The notes: generated from the sequence alone by a model not told the origin. DNA of 64,000 nucleotides from Eubacteriales bacterium (GCA_030526715.1 JAUNCG010000003.1:1-64000); one strand, 5' to 3'. Shown: positions 18,107 to 28,352, numbered from the stretch's first letter. Program-made: numbers and translations.

Positions 18107-18135
18107 TTGAGTTTTGAAAAAAAAGAATCTATAAT
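18107..18135 (+). promoter_or_regulatory. Promoter of the LacI-family regulator gene
   Basis: TTGAGT (18107-18112), 17-nt spacer, TATAAT (18130-18135). The palindromic operator begins 8 nt after the -10. Confidence 0.65.
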
Positions 18136-18143
18136 ATTAAGAA

Positions 18144-18157
18144 CTAAAACGATTTAG
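18144..18157. promoter_or_regulatory. LacI-type operator at the regulator start
   Basis: CTAAAACGATTTAG is a palindrome around a central CG (only the innermost pair mismatches), the classic LacI/GalR form. It lies at about the transcription start, which suggests autorepression. Confidence 0.6.
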
Positions 18158-18205
18158 AACTGAGCGAGTCAGGCACGCATTTTACAGCCGGAGAAGGAGA
18201 GAAAA

Positions 18206-19228
18206 ATGGTATCATTAAAAGACATTTCCCTAAAGTGCGGGGTGTCGGTGGCAACGGTCAGCAAGGCGCTGAATGATCAGAGTGACATCAGTGAAGAGAC
18301 AAAAAAAATGGTGAAGAGGATCGCGGACGAGATGGGATATTTTCCGAACGCATCTGCGAGGGCGCTTCGCACCAGAAGGACGAATTGTATCGGGGTATTG
18401 TTTGTGGATGAGGCGGGCAGCGGACTGACTCATGATTTCTTTGCTCATGTGCTGGATGCCTTTAAGGTGACGACAGAAGCGGGCGGATATGACATGCTGT
18501 TCATTAACAAGAACAATCGTATCGGCAGCCGTCCGATTTCCTATTTGGAGCACTGCAGATACCGCGGAGTGGACGGTGTTGTGATGGCATGTATTGATTT
18601 CCGTGATAAAGAGGTGACCAGATTGCTGGAGAGCGAGATACCGGTGGTGACGATTGACCATGTATTTGACAACCACATGGCCGTGATATCGGATAATGTC
18701 CGGGGAATGCGGGATCTGGTACAGTTTGTATATGATATGGGACATCGCAGGATGGCATATATTCATGGAGCGGATTCCTCGGTAACAAAAAGCAGACTGT
18801 GTAGCTTCTATCGCACGCTGGAGGATCTGAAGGTGCAGATTCCGGACAGCTATATAAGAGAGGGGAATTATCGAGATACGGTTACCGCAGCCAGACTGAC
18901 AAAGGAGCTGCTGGAGTTGGAGATACCGCCCACCTGTATTTTTTATCCGGACGATTTCGCCGCAATCGGAGGTATCGGAATGATACGCTCCATGGGACTG
19001 TCGATTCCGGAGGATATCTCTGTAGTGGGATACGACGGTACGGGGCTGGCCGGTGTGATGATGCCGGAACTGACGACGTTAGAACAGGATACCGGGAAGA
19101 TCGGTGAGCTGGCCGCGAAGGCGCTGATCAATCTGGTAGAACATCCGAAGACTACTCTGATACAAAGCATTGTTGTAGAGGGAAGAGTATCTCCGGGAGG
19201 ATCGGTAAAACGACTGAGACAATCATAG
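18206..19228 (+). CDS. LacI-family transcriptional regulator
   Basis: This 340-residue repressor has an N-terminal LacI helix-turn-helix (LKDISLKCGVSVATVSKALN) with the hinge helix near residue 50. A periplasmic-binding-like sugar domain (about 60-335) follows, with EDISVVGYDG near the C-terminus. It probably senses a sugar or sugar phosphate and controls the divergent phosphorylase operon and itself, since two similar palindromes lie between them. GGAGA precedes the ATG. Confidence 0.88.
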   Translation: MVSLKDISLKCGVSVATVSKALNDQSDISEETKKMVKRIADEMGYFPNASARALRTRRTNCIGVLFVDEAGSGLTHDFFAHVLDAFKVTTEAGGYDMLFINKNNRIGSRPISYLEHCRYRGVDGVVMACIDFRDKEVTRLLESEIPVVTIDHVFDNHMAVISDNVRGMRDLVQFVYDMGHRRMAYIHGADSSVTKSRLCSFYRTLEDLKVQIPDSYIREGNYRDTVTAARLTKELLELEIPPTCIFYPDDFAAIGGIGMIRSMGLSIPEDISVVGYDGTGLAGVMMPELTTLEQDTGKIGELAAKALINLVEHPKTTLIQSIVVEGRVSPGGSVKRLRQS

Positions 19229-19340
19229 AATAAAATGATCGTCTCACTTTCGTGCATACAGGATATAAGAGACGTCATGGAATCCGAAGCTCCATGATGC
19301 TTTCCTGCGCCGGCAAAGCCCGCGAAGAGGGTGTATTTCC

Positions 19341-19369
19341 TTGACAAACAGGGGGGAATGCCCTAAAAT
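19341..19369 (+). promoter_or_regulatory. Promoter for proS
   Basis: TTGACA (19341-19346), 17-nt spacer, TAAAAT (19364-19369). The leader of about 70 nt is too short for a T-box. Confidence 0.75.
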
Positions 19370-19443
19370 GACTGGTAGCAATCGGAGTTCTGAAAATAAG
19401 AGTATCCTGAGCAATATTATATAGAAAAGAAAGAGAGAAGATC

Positions 19444-20883
19444 ATGGCAAAAGACAAGAAGCTTGTAGAAGCGATTACTTCCATGGATGAAGATTTCGCG
19501 CAGTGGTATACAGATGTAGTAAAGAAGGCTGAGCTGATCGATTACACCAGCGTAAAGGGCTGCATGGTGATCAAGCCGGCGGGCTATGCGATCTGGGAGA
19601 ATATTCAGCATGAGCTGGATCGCAGATTCAAAGAGACGGGTGTAGAGAATGTGTATCTGCCGATGCTGATTCCGGAGAGCCTGCTTCAGAAGGAAAAGGA
19701 TCATGTAGAGGGATTTGCGCCGGAGGTGGCATGGGTGACCCACGGCGGACTGGAGAAGCTGCAGGAGCGTCTCTGTGTACGTCCGACCTCTGAGACGTTA
19801 TTCTGCGATTTTTACGCAAACGACATTCATTCCTATCGTGATCTTCCGAAGGTATATAATCAGTGGTGTTCTGTTATGCGTTGGGAGAAGACGACGAGAC
19901 CGTTCCTGCGTTCCAGAGAATTCCTGTGGCAGGAGGGGCATACTGCGCATGCAACGGCCGAGGAGGCTGAGGAGCGCACGATTCAGATGCTGAACGTGTA
20001 TGCAGATTTCTGCGAAGAGATTCTGGCGATTCCGGTGGTTCGCGGACGCAAGACAGATAAAGAGAAGTTCGCAGGCGCAGAAGCCACCTATACGATTGAG
20101 TCTCTGATGCATGACGGCAAAGCACTGCAGTCGGGTACCAGCCACAACTTCGGTGACGGATTTGCAAAGGCATTTGATATTCAGTACACAGATAAGGATA
20201 ATACTCTGAAGTATGTACATCAGACCTCTTGGGGAATGACCACCCGCATGATCGGAGCAATCATCATGGTTCACGGTGACAACAGCGGTCTGGTACTGCC
20301 TCCGCGTATCGCACCTACGCAGGTGATGGTGATTCCGATCCGTCAGCAGCAGGAGGGTGTGCTGGATAAGGCAAATGAGATAAAGAATGCGCTTGTAGCA
20401 GCAGGCTTAAGAGCAAGACTGGACGATGCGGATAAGAGCCCGGGATGGAAGTTCTCCGAGCAGGAGATGAGAGGTATTCCGGTACGTATTGAGCTTGGTC
20501 CGAAGGATATGGAGGCAGGACAGGCGGTGATCGTGCGCCGTGATACGAGAGAGAAGATCGTTGCGCCTATCGCAGAGCTGACACAGAAGGTGGCAGAGGT
20601 GCTGGATACCATGCAGGCGGAGATGCTTGAGAGAGCAAGAGCGCACCGCGAGGCTCATACCTATGAGGCGACAGAGCTTGGAGAGTTCAAGAAGATCGCA
20701 GAGGAGAAGCCGGGCTTTATCAAGGCGATGTGGTGTGGATGTCAGGAATGCGAGGATGCGCTGAAGGAGGAAGCAGGCGTGACCTCCAGATGTATGCCGT
20801 TCCATCAGGAGAAGCTTGCGGATACCTGCATTTACTGCGGCAAGCCGGCCAAGAAGCTGGTATACTGGGGAAAAGCATACTAA
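19444..20883 (+). CDS. proS: Proline-tRNA ligase, short archaeal/eukaryote-like type
   Basis: Charges tRNA-Pro. The 479-residue length and lack of the editing insertion place it in the archaeal/eukaryotic-like class found in some Clostridia. Class II motifs are visible: [11 protein letters not shown] and [26 protein letters not shown] (motif 2 region), and the motif 3 region after VLPPRIAP. The C-terminus has four zinc-type cysteines (CGCQEC and CIYCG) and ends in Tyr, as the class does. It is monocistronic with its own promoter. Confidence 0.95.
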   Translation: MAKDKKLVEAITSMDEDFAQWYTDVVKKAELIDYTSVKGCMVIKPAGYAIWENIQHELDRRFKETGVENVYLPMLIPESLLQKEKDHVEGFAPEVAWVTHGGLEKLQERLCVRPTSETLFCDFYANDIHSYRDLPKVYNQWCSVMRWEKTTRPFLRSREFLWQEGHTAHATAEEAEERTIQMLNVYADFCEEILAIPVVRGRKTDKEKFAGAEATYTIESLMHDGKALQSGTSHNFGDGFAKAFDIQYTDKDNTLKYVHQTSWGMTTRMIGAIIMVHGDNSGLVLPPRIAPTQVMVIPIRQQQEGVLDKANEIKNALVAAGLRARLDDADKSPGWKFSEQEMRGIPVRIELGPKDMEAGQAVIVRRDTREKIVAPIAELTQKVAEVLDTMQAEMLERARAHREAHTYEATELGEFKKIAEEKPGFIKAMWCGCQECEDALKEEAGVTSRCMPFHQEKLADTCIYCGKPAKKLVYWGKAY

Positions 20884-20952
20884 GAGGAACGTAATTTACT
20901 TTATGAATCATAGTGATGTGTGATATCCATTATATAAAATAGAGGAATAGGA

Positions 20953-20982
20953 TTGACAAAATGTCCGTCTGTGGAGTATGAT
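20953..20982 (+). promoter_or_regulatory. Promoter for the liv operon
   Basis: TTGACA (20953-20958), 18-nt spacer, TATGAT (20977-20982). Confidence 0.7.
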
Positions 20983-21026
20983 TGTTCACAAAGAAAACAC
21001 AGAGGTTTGTGAAGGAGGAAAGAATC

Positions 21027-22175
21027 ATGAAAAAATTTGGAAAAGTTCTCAGCGTACTGACTGCAGCGGCAATGGTAGCCGGTACGATGGCAGCGCCGGT
21101 TGCTGCAGAAGATACATTTAAGATCGGAAGCTCAGGTCCTCTGACCGGTCCGGCAGCAGTTTATGGTAATGCGGTTATGAATGCGATCCAGATCGCAGTA
21201 GATGAGGTGAATGAGGCCGGCGGAGTGAACGGCGCGAATTTTGAGTTTAATCCGCAGGATGACGAGCATGATGCAGAGAAGGCAGTGAATGCTTACAATA
21301 CTCTGAAGGACTGGGGTATGCAGATGTTCCTCGGAACGGTTACCTCCGCTCCGTGTATCGCCGTAGAGGCAGAAGCAGCGAACGATAACATTTTCCTGCT
21401 GACCCCGTCAGGATCCGCAGTAGATTGTATCACCGGAGGCGACAACGCATTCCGCGTATGCTTCTCTGATCCGTCTCAGGGTACTGCATCCGCACAGTAT
21501 ATTGGTAACAACGGAATCGGTGAGAAGGTAGCTGTGATTTATGACAGCTCTGATGTATATTCTTCCGGTATCTACGGAACGTTTCAGGCAGAGGCAGCGA
21601 ATCAGCCGTTTGAGATCGTAGCGGCAGAGGCGTTTACCGCAGACAGCAAGTCTGATTTCTCAGTGCAGCTTCAGAAGGCGAAGGATGCAGAGGCTGATCT
21701 TGTATTCATGCCGATCTATTACAATGAGGCAGCGCTGATTCTGCAGCAGGCTGATCAGATGGGTTATGCTCCGACATGGTTCGGCGTGGACGGTATGGAC
21801 GGTATCCTGAGTCTTGAGGGATTCGACACCAGCCTTGCAGAAGGACTGATGCTCCTGACACCGTTCTCTGCTGACGCAGATGATGAGTTGACCAAGAACT
21901 TTGTAGCAAAATACGAAGAGAAGCACGGTGAGGTGCCGAACCAGTTCGCAGCGGATGCATACGACGGCGTTTATGCGATCAAGGCAGCTCTGGAGCAGAG
22001 CGGCGCTACTCCGGATATGGATGCAAGCGAGATCTGCGATCTGCTGAAGGTCGGCATGACAGAGATCACTATCGACGGTGTAACCGGCGTAGGTATGACA
22101 TGGTCAGCAGACGGTGAGCCGAGTAAAGAGCCGAAGGCTGTTGTGATCGAGAACGGCGCTTACAAGGGAATGTAA
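21027..22175 (+). CDS. livK: Branched-chain amino acid ABC transporter, substrate-binding protein
   Basis: Extracellular receptor of a Liv-type importer (Leu/Ile/Val family). It is 382 residues with a signal peptide ending near APVAAED, then a Peripla_BP_6 domain starting FKIGSSGPLTGPAA. There is no lipobox Cys, which is unusual for a binding protein in a monoderm. ATG at 21027 follows AAGGAGG. It is the first gene of a five-gene operon and is followed by a strong hairpin that probably keeps it expressed above the membrane parts. Confidence 0.9.
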   Translation: MKKFGKVLSVLTAAAMVAGTMAAPVAAEDTFKIGSSGPLTGPAAVYGNAVMNAIQIAVDEVNEAGGVNGANFEFNPQDDEHDAEKAVNAYNTLKDWGMQMFLGTVTSAPCIAVEAEAANDNIFLLTPSGSAVDCITGGDNAFRVCFSDPSQGTASAQYIGNNGIGEKVAVIYDSSDVYSSGIYGTFQAEAANQPFEIVAAEAFTADSKSDFSVQLQKAKDAEADLVFMPIYYNEAALILQQADQMGYAPTWFGVDGMDGILSLEGFDTSLAEGLMLLTPFSADADDELTKNFVAKYEEKHGEVPNQFAADAYDGVYAIKAALEQSGATPDMDASEICDLLKVGMTEITIDGVTGVGMTWSADGEPSKEPKAVVIENGAYKGM

Positions 22176-22194
22176 AATTCCAATATTATAGATG

Positions 22195-22266
22195 CAGGCA
22201 TATTAAAATGCCTGTGATCAAGAATAAGAACCCGACAGGGGGGTTGCATGAGCACCCCCCTGTTTT
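22195..22266 (+). terminator. Partial terminator pair between livK and livH
   Basis: A 7-bp hairpin (22195-22201 with 22208-22214) is followed by a 10-bp GC-rich one, ACAGGGGGGT (22235-22244) with ACCCCCCTGT (22254-22263), then TTTT. Sitting inside the operon, it likely ends some transcripts after livK. Confidence 0.8.
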
Positions 22267-22305
22267 GCAAACTATACGGAAAGAGATCCGAAAATGAGGT
22301 GTACA

Positions 22306-23190
22306 ATGAGTTTTTTATCCTATTTAATTAATGGTATCAGCCTCGGCAGTGTCTATGCCATAATTGCGTTAGGCTATACAATGGTTTATGGAATTGCCAA
22401 GATGCTGAATTTTGCACACGGCGATGTCATCATGGTGGGTGGCTATGCGGCTATCACGATGATGATGAGTTTGAATGCGAACCCGTTTGTTGCGGTGCTC
22501 GTAGCCATTGTGGTATGTACAGTGCTGGGTATTGTGATCGAGGCGGTGGCTTATCGTCCGCTGAGAAACGCGGCTTCACCGCTGGCGGTGCTGATCACGG
22601 CGATCGGCGTCAGCTATCTCTTGCAGAACGTGGTTCTGCTGATCTTTGGTTCCAGTCCGAAGAGCTTCCAGTCGGTAGTTCCGGTGCCGGATCTGAAGCT
22701 GGCGGATGGCGCCTTGACCATTACGGGTGAGACGATGGTAACGATCCTGAGCAGTATGGTGATCATGATCGTGCTGACATTGTTTATTAATAAGACAAAA
22801 GCGGGTCAGGCTATGCTCGCAGTGGCGGAGGACAAGGGAGCTGCGCAGCTTATGGGTATCAATATCAACGGAACGATCGCTCTGACCTTTGCGATCGGCT
22901 CCGGACTGGCGGCGATCGCCGGTGTATTGCTGTGCTCCGCATATCCGTCCCTTTCTCCATATACCGGAGCAATGCCGGGTATCAAGGCCTTCGTCGCGGC
23001 GGTATTCGGTGGTATCGGATCTGTTCCGGGAGCTATGATCGGCGGTATTCTGCTGGGTATTATCGAGATTCTGGGAAAGGCATATATTTCTTCACAGCTT
23101 GCGGACGCTATCGTATTTGCGGTGCTGATCGTAGTGCTTTTGGTGAAACCGACCGGTCTGCTCGGAAAGCAGATTCAGGAAAAGGTATAG
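22306..23190 (+). CDS. livH: Branched-chain amino acid ABC transporter, permease LivH
   Basis: Membrane permease of the Liv importer, 294 residues with about eight hydrophobic segments. The start MSFLSYLINGISLGSVYAII and the MLNFAHGDVIMVGGY stretch are family hallmarks. ATG at 22306 is chosen over 22294 because GAGGTG lies 5 nt before it. It pairs with LivM. Confidence 0.92.
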   Translation: MSFLSYLINGISLGSVYAIIALGYTMVYGIAKMLNFAHGDVIMVGGYAAITMMMSLNANPFVAVLVAIVVCTVLGIVIEAVAYRPLRNAASPLAVLITAIGVSYLLQNVVLLIFGSSPKSFQSVVPVPDLKLADGALTITGETMVTILSSMVIMIVLTLFINKTKAGQAMLAVAEDKGAAQLMGININGTIALTFAIGSGLAAIAGVLLCSAYPSLSPYTGAMPGIKAFVAAVFGGIGSVPGAMIGGILLGIIEILGKAYISSQLADAIVFAVLIVVLLVKPTGLLGKQIQEKV

Positions 23191-23208
23191 GTGGGAGGAG
23201 TTAGGAAG

Positions 23209-24255
23209 ATGAATAAAAAATTAAAATCAAATCTGATCACCTACGGAATGGTGCTTGTAGCCTTTGTGATCATGCAGATCCTGCTCAGTACAGGGCACAT
23301 TTCCAGTCTGTTTAAGGGACTGCTGGTGCCGATCTGTGTATATGTGGTACTGGCGTTATCTTTGAATCTGGTAGTAGGTATTTCCGGTGAGCTGAGTCTG
23401 GGACATGCCGGTTTTATGTGTGCCGGCGCGTTTGCCAGTGCATTTTTCACCAAGTGTACGATGGATACCATTACAGTTTCCGGACTGCGCTTTTTCCTTG
23501 CGATCCTGATCGGTGCGGCAGTGGCAGCCGTGTTCGGTATTTTGATCGGTATTCCGGTTTTGAGACTGAAGGGGGACTATCTTGCCATCGTGACGCTGGC
23601 CTTTGGCGAGATCATCAAAAATGTGGTGAACGCATTCTATATCGGACTGGACAGCAAGGGATTTCATTTTTCCATGAAGGATCAGTTTTCTATGGGAATG
23701 GAACCGGACGGTCAGATCATTCTGAACGGACCGCAGGGAATCACAGGAGTGTCCAAGGATTCTACGTTTATTATCGGTGTCGTGCTGATATTGCTCACAC
23801 TGTTTATTGTGCTGAATCTGATTGATTCCCGTGACGGACGCGCGATTCAGGCGATTCGTGACAACCGCATTGCGGCAAGCTCTGTGGGATTGAATATTAC
23901 AAAGTATAAGCTGATGGCGTTTACCGTCTCCGCAGCATTGGCCGGTGCGGCGGGCGCGCTGTATTCTCATAATCTGGCAACACTGCAGGCATCAAAGTTT
24001 AACTTTAACACATCGATTCTGGTGCTGGTATTTGTTGTGCTTGGCGGTATCGGCAATATGCGCGGATCTGTGATCGCGGCAGTGATCCTGACAGCGCTCC
24101 CGGAGATGCTGCGCGGTCTGGCAGATTATCGTATGCTGATCTATGCGATCGTACTGATCGTTATGATGCTGTTCAACTGGGCGCCCAAAGCGCTTGAGTG
24201 GAGAGAACGCTATCTCGGACAGCTGTTCAAAAAAACTGCGAAGGAGGGCAAATAA
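23209..24255 (+). CDS. livM: Branched-chain amino acid ABC transporter, permease LivM
   Basis: Second permease of the importer, 348 residues with many hydrophobic helices. Typical stretches are [17 protein letters not shown] and [17 protein letters not shown], and a cytoplasmic ATPase-contact loop [22 protein letters not shown] at 23209 follows GGGAGG. It starts 18 nt after livH and ends one base before the livG start codon. Confidence 0.93.
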   Translation: MNKKLKSNLITYGMVLVAFVIMQILLSTGHISSLFKGLLVPICVYVVLALSLNLVVGISGELSLGHAGFMCAGAFASAFFTKCTMDTITVSGLRFFLAILIGAAVAAVFGILIGIPVLRLKGDYLAIVTLAFGEIIKNVVNAFYIGLDSKGFHFSMKDQFSMGMEPDGQIILNGPQGITGVSKDSTFIIGVVLILLTLFIVLNLIDSRDGRAIQAIRDNRIAASSVGLNITKYKLMAFTVSAALAGAAGALYSHNLATLQASKFNFNTSILVLVFVVLGGIGNMRGSVIAAVILTALPEMLRGLADYRMLIYAIVLIVMMLFNWAPKALEWRERYLGQLFKKTAKEGK

Positions 24256-24256
24256 T

Positions 24257-25018
24257 ATGGCACCAATGCTGGAGACAAGAAATCTGGGCATCTCCTTCGG
24301 AGGACTTCGCGCAGTAAATGAGTTTAATATTAAGATTGAAAAAGGGGAGCTGTACGGACTGATCGGACCGAACGGTGCGGGCAAGACCACACTGTTCAAT
24401 CTGCTGACCGGAGTTTATAAGCCGAGTGAGGGCTTCGTGTTTCTGGACGGCGAGGACATTACAGGGAAATCCACCATTGAGATCAACAAAAGCGGTATTG
24501 CACGTACCTTCCAGAATATCCGTCTGTTTAATAAAATGACGGTGCTGGATAATGTCAAGGTGGGACTGCACAATCATCATCCCTATTCTACATTGGCAGG
24601 AATTTTCCGCACACCGTCCTATCGGAAGGTGGAAAAAGAGATGAATGAGCGCGCTATGGAGCTGCTGCATGTGTTTGATCTGGATGGAGAGGCGGACTAT
24701 CTGGCATCCAATCTTCCCTATGGTAAACAGCGTAAGCTAGAGATTGCCCGCGCGCTTGCGACGGATCCGAAGCTGCTGCTTCTGGATGAGCCTGCAGCGG
24801 GTATGAATCCGAATGAGACAAAGGAATTGATGAATACGATCCATTTTGTAAGGGATCATTTTGATATGACCATCCTGCTGATCGAACATGATATGAAGCT
24901 GGTGTCCGGTATCTGTGAGAAGCTGACAGTGCTAAACTTCGGCGAGGTTCTTTGTCAGGGGGAGACTGCACAGGTGCTTCAGAATCCGCAGGTGATCAAG
25001 GCATATCTTGGAGAATAG
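24257..25018 (+). CDS. livG: Branched-chain amino acid ABC transporter, ATPase LivG
   Basis: Cytoplasmic ATPase, 253 residues. Walker A is GPNGAGKTT. The signature region reads [15 protein letters not shown] instead of LSGGQ, as in other LivG proteins, and Walker B is [16 protein letters not shown] at 24257 follows GGAGGG, almost touching the livM stop. Confidence 0.93.
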   Translation: MAPMLETRNLGISFGGLRAVNEFNIKIEKGELYGLIGPNGAGKTTLFNLLTGVYKPSEGFVFLDGEDITGKSTIEINKSGIARTFQNIRLFNKMTVLDNVKVGLHNHHPYSTLAGIFRTPSYRKVEKEMNERAMELLHVFDLDGEADYLASNLPYGKQRKLEIARALATDPKLLLLDEPAAGMNPNETKELMNTIHFVRDHFDMTILLIEHDMKLVSGICEKLTVLNFGEVLCQGETAQVLQNPQVIKAYLGE

Positions 25019-25031
25019 GAGGAAATAACAG

Positions 25032-25742
25032 ATGGCAATGCTTGAGATTAAAGACTTGGAGGTATATTACGGTATGATCCAAGCCATTAAGGGAGTTTCC
25101 TTCGAAGTTAAGGAAGGGGAGGTCATTGCGCTGATCGGTGCGAACGGCGCGGGTAAGACCACCATCCTTCATACGATCACAGGTCTGCTTTCTCCTAAAA
25201 AGGGAAGCGTGATCTTTGAGGGAAAGGATATCACCAAGGTTCCGGCACACAAGATCGTATCCATGGGAATGGCGCATGTCCCGGAGGGACGAAGGGTGTT
25301 TGCGCAGCTTTCGGTCTATCAGAATCTGAAGATGGGCGCTTATACAAGAAGCGATAAGAATGAGATCGAGGAGAGCCTGCAGGCAGTGTATAAGAGATTC
25401 CCACGTCTGGAGGAGCGTAAGAATCAGCTGGCGGGGACGCTTTCCGGTGGTGAACAACAGATGCTGGCGATGGGGCGTGCGCTGATGTCCAAGCCGAAAA
25501 TCATTGTGATGGATGAGCCGTCGATGGGACTGTCTCCGATTTTTGTAAATGAGATCTTTGATATTATTCAAAAGGTGAGTGCAGGCGGAACGACGGTATT
25601 GCTGGTAGAACAGAATGCAAAGAAGGCGCTCAGTATTGCAGATCGTGCCTATGTGCTGGAGACCGGCAAAATCGTTCAGTCCGGAGATGCCAAGGTATTG
25701 ATGAATGATGATTCTATTCGAAAAGCGTACCTTGGAGAATAA
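25032..25742 (+). CDS. livF: Branched-chain amino acid ABC transporter, ATPase LivF
   Basis: Second ATPase of the importer, 236 residues, the usual length. Walker A is GANGAGKTT, the ABC signature LSGGEQQMLAMGRAL, and Walker B IIVMDEPSMGLSP. It is 13 nt after livG with AGGAGG before the ATG and closes the operon; a new promoter starts 6 nt after its stop. Confidence 0.94.
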   Translation: MAMLEIKDLEVYYGMIQAIKGVSFEVKEGEVIALIGANGAGKTTILHTITGLLSPKKGSVIFEGKDITKVPAHKIVSMGMAHVPEGRRVFAQLSVYQNLKMGAYTRSDKNEIEESLQAVYKRFPRLEERKNQLAGTLSGGEQQMLAMGRALMSKPKIIVMDEPSMGLSPIFVNEIFDIIQKVSAGGTTVLLVEQNAKKALSIADRAYVLETGKIVQSGDAKVLMNDDSIRKAYLGE

Positions 25743-25747
25743 AACAT

Positions 25748-25776
25748 TTGACGTAATTCTATGCAAATACTATAAT
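25748..25776 (+). promoter_or_regulatory. Promoter for the cytidylate-kinase-like gene
   Basis: TTGACG (25748-25753), 17-nt spacer, TATAAT (25771-25776). Confidence 0.75.
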
Positions 25777-25841
25777 AGAAATATAAAAATATTCCAAAAA
25801 CAAGACAGAATGACGGAATATTTGCAGATGGGAGGGGTTTT

Positions 25842-26465
25842 ATGAGCAAGGTAATCGTAACGATCTCAAGACAATATGGCAGCGGCGGCAAGACCATTGG
25901 TGAGATGTACGCGAAGAAGAATAACATACCGTGTTATGGCAGAGATATTATTCGGCGTGCTTCTGATGTGAGCGGAATTAATGAATTGCTGTTTGCACAG
26001 GTAGATGAGAAGCTGACGAACGGAACGCTGTTTGGGATTTCCAAAAAGATCTACAAGGGCGGCTTGCTTCCGCCGAGCAGCAGTGAGTTTACCTCTCCGT
26101 ATAACCTGTTCAACTATCAGGCGAAGGTGATCCGTGATCTGGCGCAGGAGGGCTCCTGTGTATTTATCGGCAGATGTGCGGATTTCGTACTGGCAGATCA
26201 GCCGGAGGTTGTGAGCGTGTTCATACATGCGCCGAAGGACTATTGTCTGGAGCAGGCGAGACTGCGTAATCCCATGAGTGGAGCGGATCTGGAGAAATTC
26301 ATTGCGAAGACGGATAAGTTCCGGGGAGATTTTTATCGGTACTATACAGGACGCGAGTGGAACGATGCGCGTAACTTTGATCTGTGTCTGGACAGTAGCA
26401 AGCTGGGATTTGACAAATGTGTAGAGGAGATCGAGGCATACATTAAGGTGCGTTTCGGAGAATAG
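25842..26465 (+). CDS. Cytidylate-kinase-like family protein
   Basis: This 207-residue P-loop protein is of the Cytidylate_kin_2 type common in Firmicutes. The nucleotide loop is ISRQYGSGGKTIG near residue 10, and a second conserved stretch is CVFIGRCADFVL. The family resembles Cmk but is not the essential housekeeping enzyme, and its substrate is unproven. It has its own promoter and terminator. GGGAGG lies 9 nt before the ATG. Confidence 0.82.
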   Translation: MSKVIVTISRQYGSGGKTIGEMYAKKNNIPCYGRDIIRRASDVSGINELLFAQVDEKLTNGTLFGISKKIYKGGLLPPSSSEFTSPYNLFNYQAKVIRDLAQEGSCVFIGRCADFVLADQPEVVSVFIHAPKDYCLEQARLRNPMSGADLEKFIAKTDKFRGDFYRYYTGREWNDARNFDLCLDSSKLGFDKCVEEIEAYIKVRFGE

Positions 26466-26510
26466 AGCAGAGAGATATGAAATCCTCTTAAATGAAATAA
26501 GTGAAACATT

Positions 26511-26535
26511 AGCCCCGCTCATGCGGGGCTTTTTG
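26511..26535 (+). terminator. Rho-independent terminator
   Basis: AGCCCCGC (26511-26518) pairs with GCGGGGCT (26523-26530), loop TCAT, followed by TTTTT. Confidence 0.9.
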
Positions 26536-26603
26536 CATGCCTGCAGAGTATAAGAAGCTTTGCGTGTGATTACTTATACCTTTTCAAAACGGTCATTATC
26601 GCA

Positions 26604-26609
26604 TATAAT
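26604..26609 (+). promoter_or_regulatory. -10 element of the deoB promoter
   Basis: TATAAT at 26604-26609. At 17-nt spacing only a weak TTTTCA (26581-26586) is found for the -35, so activation or weak basal activity is possible. Confidence 0.4.
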
Positions 26610-26663
26610 AGATACCATAGCAGTAAATGAGTTGGGTAAATGCTGATACAGGAGGAAGATGCT

Positions 26664-27836
26664 ATGGATGTAAATCGCGTTTTTGTGATCGTATTAGATA
26701 GCTACGGGATCGGGCATGCGCCGGATGCTGCGGCATTTGGAGATGAAGGGGCGAATACCCTCGGGACAATTCGCAGGTCGGAAAAATATCATACACCGAA
26801 TATGGAGAAGCTTGGATTATTTTGCATTGACGGTGTAGAGCCAATGGCTGATCAGCCGGAGTTGATCGGAAGCTACGGCAGACTTTGCGAGGCATCCAAA
26901 GGGAAAGATACTACGATTGGTCACTGGGAGATCGCAGGCATTATTTCGGAAAAGCCGCTTCCGACCTATCCGGATGGATTTCCGCGAGAGGTGCTGGAAG
27001 CATTGGAGAAGGCGACGGGACGAGGAATTCTGTGCAACAAGCCTTATTCGGGAACGGATGTAATCCGCGACTATGGAGATGAGCATGTGAAGACAGGGAA
27101 GCTTATCGTCTATACCTCTGCGGACAGCGTGCTGCAGATCGCGGCGCATGAGGAGGTGGTTCCGCTGGAGGAGCTGTATGAGATCTGCCATAAGGCGCGA
27201 GAGATCATGTTGGGTGAACACAGTGTTGGTCGTGTCATTGCGCGTCCTTTCGTGGGTGAGAGTGGAAATTATACCAGAACTCCCCATCGCCACGATTATT
27301 CTCTGAACCCGCCCGGACAGACCATGATGGATGCTATCGTGGAGCATGGGCTGGATACGCTGGGTGTGGGTAAGATCTACGATATTTTTGCGGGAAGAGG
27401 CATCTGCAAGACGATCAGCATTGAGAACAATGTGGATGGTATGAATAAGACGCTGGAGTTTCAGAAGGAAGATTTTCACGGACTTTGCTTCGTGAATTTG
27501 GTAGACTTTGATATGCTGTACGGTCATCGCAACGATATCGATGGATATGCCAATGCAGCGACGGTATTTGACGGACAGCTTGGAGAATTTATGAGCAGGA
27601 TGCGTGAGGATGATGTGGTCATCATCACCGCTGATCATGGCTGTGACCCGGGCTTTAAGGGGACAGACCACAGTAGAGAATGCATTCCGGTGCTGATTTA
27701 CGGAAAAGCCGTAAAAGCAGGCGTGAATCTGGGGACAGAGCATACCTTCGCCAACATCGGAGCCTCCGTGCTGGATATGCTCGGGGTACCGGGCGAGATC
27801 CGCGGGGAGAGCTTCTGGAAGAAGATCTGTAGGTGA
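26664..27836 (+). CDS. deoB: Phosphopentomutase
   Basis: Interconverts (deoxy)ribose-1-phosphate and (deoxy)ribose-5-phosphate in nucleoside breakdown. The 390-residue length fits. The alkaline-phosphatase-fold metal sites are visible in VLDSYGIG and in the C-terminal ITADHGCDPGF and GTDHSRE; TTIGHWEIAG matches the family core. ATG at 26664 follows GGAGG. It leads a run of nucleoside genes: cdd lies 72 nt on and pdp follows. Its product could feed the deoC at 39.4 kb. Confidence 0.95.
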   Translation: MDVNRVFVIVLDSYGIGHAPDAAAFGDEGANTLGTIRRSEKYHTPNMEKLGLFCIDGVEPMADQPELIGSYGRLCEASKGKDTTIGHWEIAGIISEKPLPTYPDGFPREVLEALEKATGRGILCNKPYSGTDVIRDYGDEHVKTGKLIVYTSADSVLQIAAHEEVVPLEELYEICHKAREIMLGEHSVGRVIARPFVGESGNYTRTPHRHDYSLNPPGQTMMDAIVEHGLDTLGVGKIYDIFAGRGICKTISIENNVDGMNKTLEFQKEDFHGLCFVNLVDFDMLYGHRNDIDGYANAATVFDGQLGEFMSRMREDDVVIITADHGCDPGFKGTDHSRECIPVLIYGKAVKAGVNLGTEHTFANIGASVLDMLGVPGEIRGESFWKKICR

Positions 27837-27908
27837 TCGGATCGAATTCATGGCGGGAATGCACAGTATCATGGCACGCTCGCAAAGCGCGGGGAAAGGA
27901 GGATGTGT

Positions 27909-28352
27909 ATGGAAATAAAAGAGATGATTCGACTTGCATTTGAAGCGCGCGAAAAAGCGTACACTCCATACTCGGGATTTAAGGTAGGAGCTGCACTACT
28001 GGCGAAAAACGGAGAGGTATATCAGGGCTGTAATATTGAAAATGCAGGTTATACCCCCACAAACTGTGCGGAGCGTACGGCATTTTTTAAAGCAGTGTCA
28101 GAAGGAATCATGGAGTTTGAGCGTATTGTGGTCGTCGGCGGAGCGGAAGGAACAGAGATGGGGGAATTTGACCTCTGTCCTCCCTGTGGCGTGTGCAGAC
28201 AGGTGATGCGGGAATTCTGTGATCCGGACAGCTTTGAGATCATTCTTGCCAAATCGGAGGAAGAATATAAGAGCTATCTGTTGAGGGAGATTCTGCCTCT
28301 TGGATTTGGACCGGATAAGCTGCTGAGCAGCTATTCGGTTATGAGTAAGTAG
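27909..28352 (+). CDS. cdd: Cytidine deaminase
   Basis: Zinc enzyme that deaminates cytidine and deoxycytidine. The 147 residues contain the catalytic CAERTAFFKA and the zinc Cys pair in PPCGVCRQVM. ATG at 27909 is preferred because AAAGGAGG ends right at an earlier ATG (27903), which is too close. The last nine residues (SSYSVMSK region) and the stop are supplied by the dispersed repeat at 28324-28380. With the base found in the other repeat copy, the stop would become Trp and add nine more residues. Confidence 0.94.
   Translation: MEIKEMIRLAFEAREKAYTPYSGFKVGAALLAKNGEVYQGCNIENAGYTPTNCAERTAFFKAVSEGIMEFERIVVVGGAEGTEMGEFDLCPPCGVCRQVMREFCDPDSFEIILAKSEEEYKSYLLREILPLGFGPDKLLSSYSVMSK

Noticed and set aside
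19229-19443. Possible T-box leader before proS
   Set aside because: No T-box core (GGUGGNACCGCG-like) is seen, and the promoter at 19341-19369 leaves a leader that is too short.
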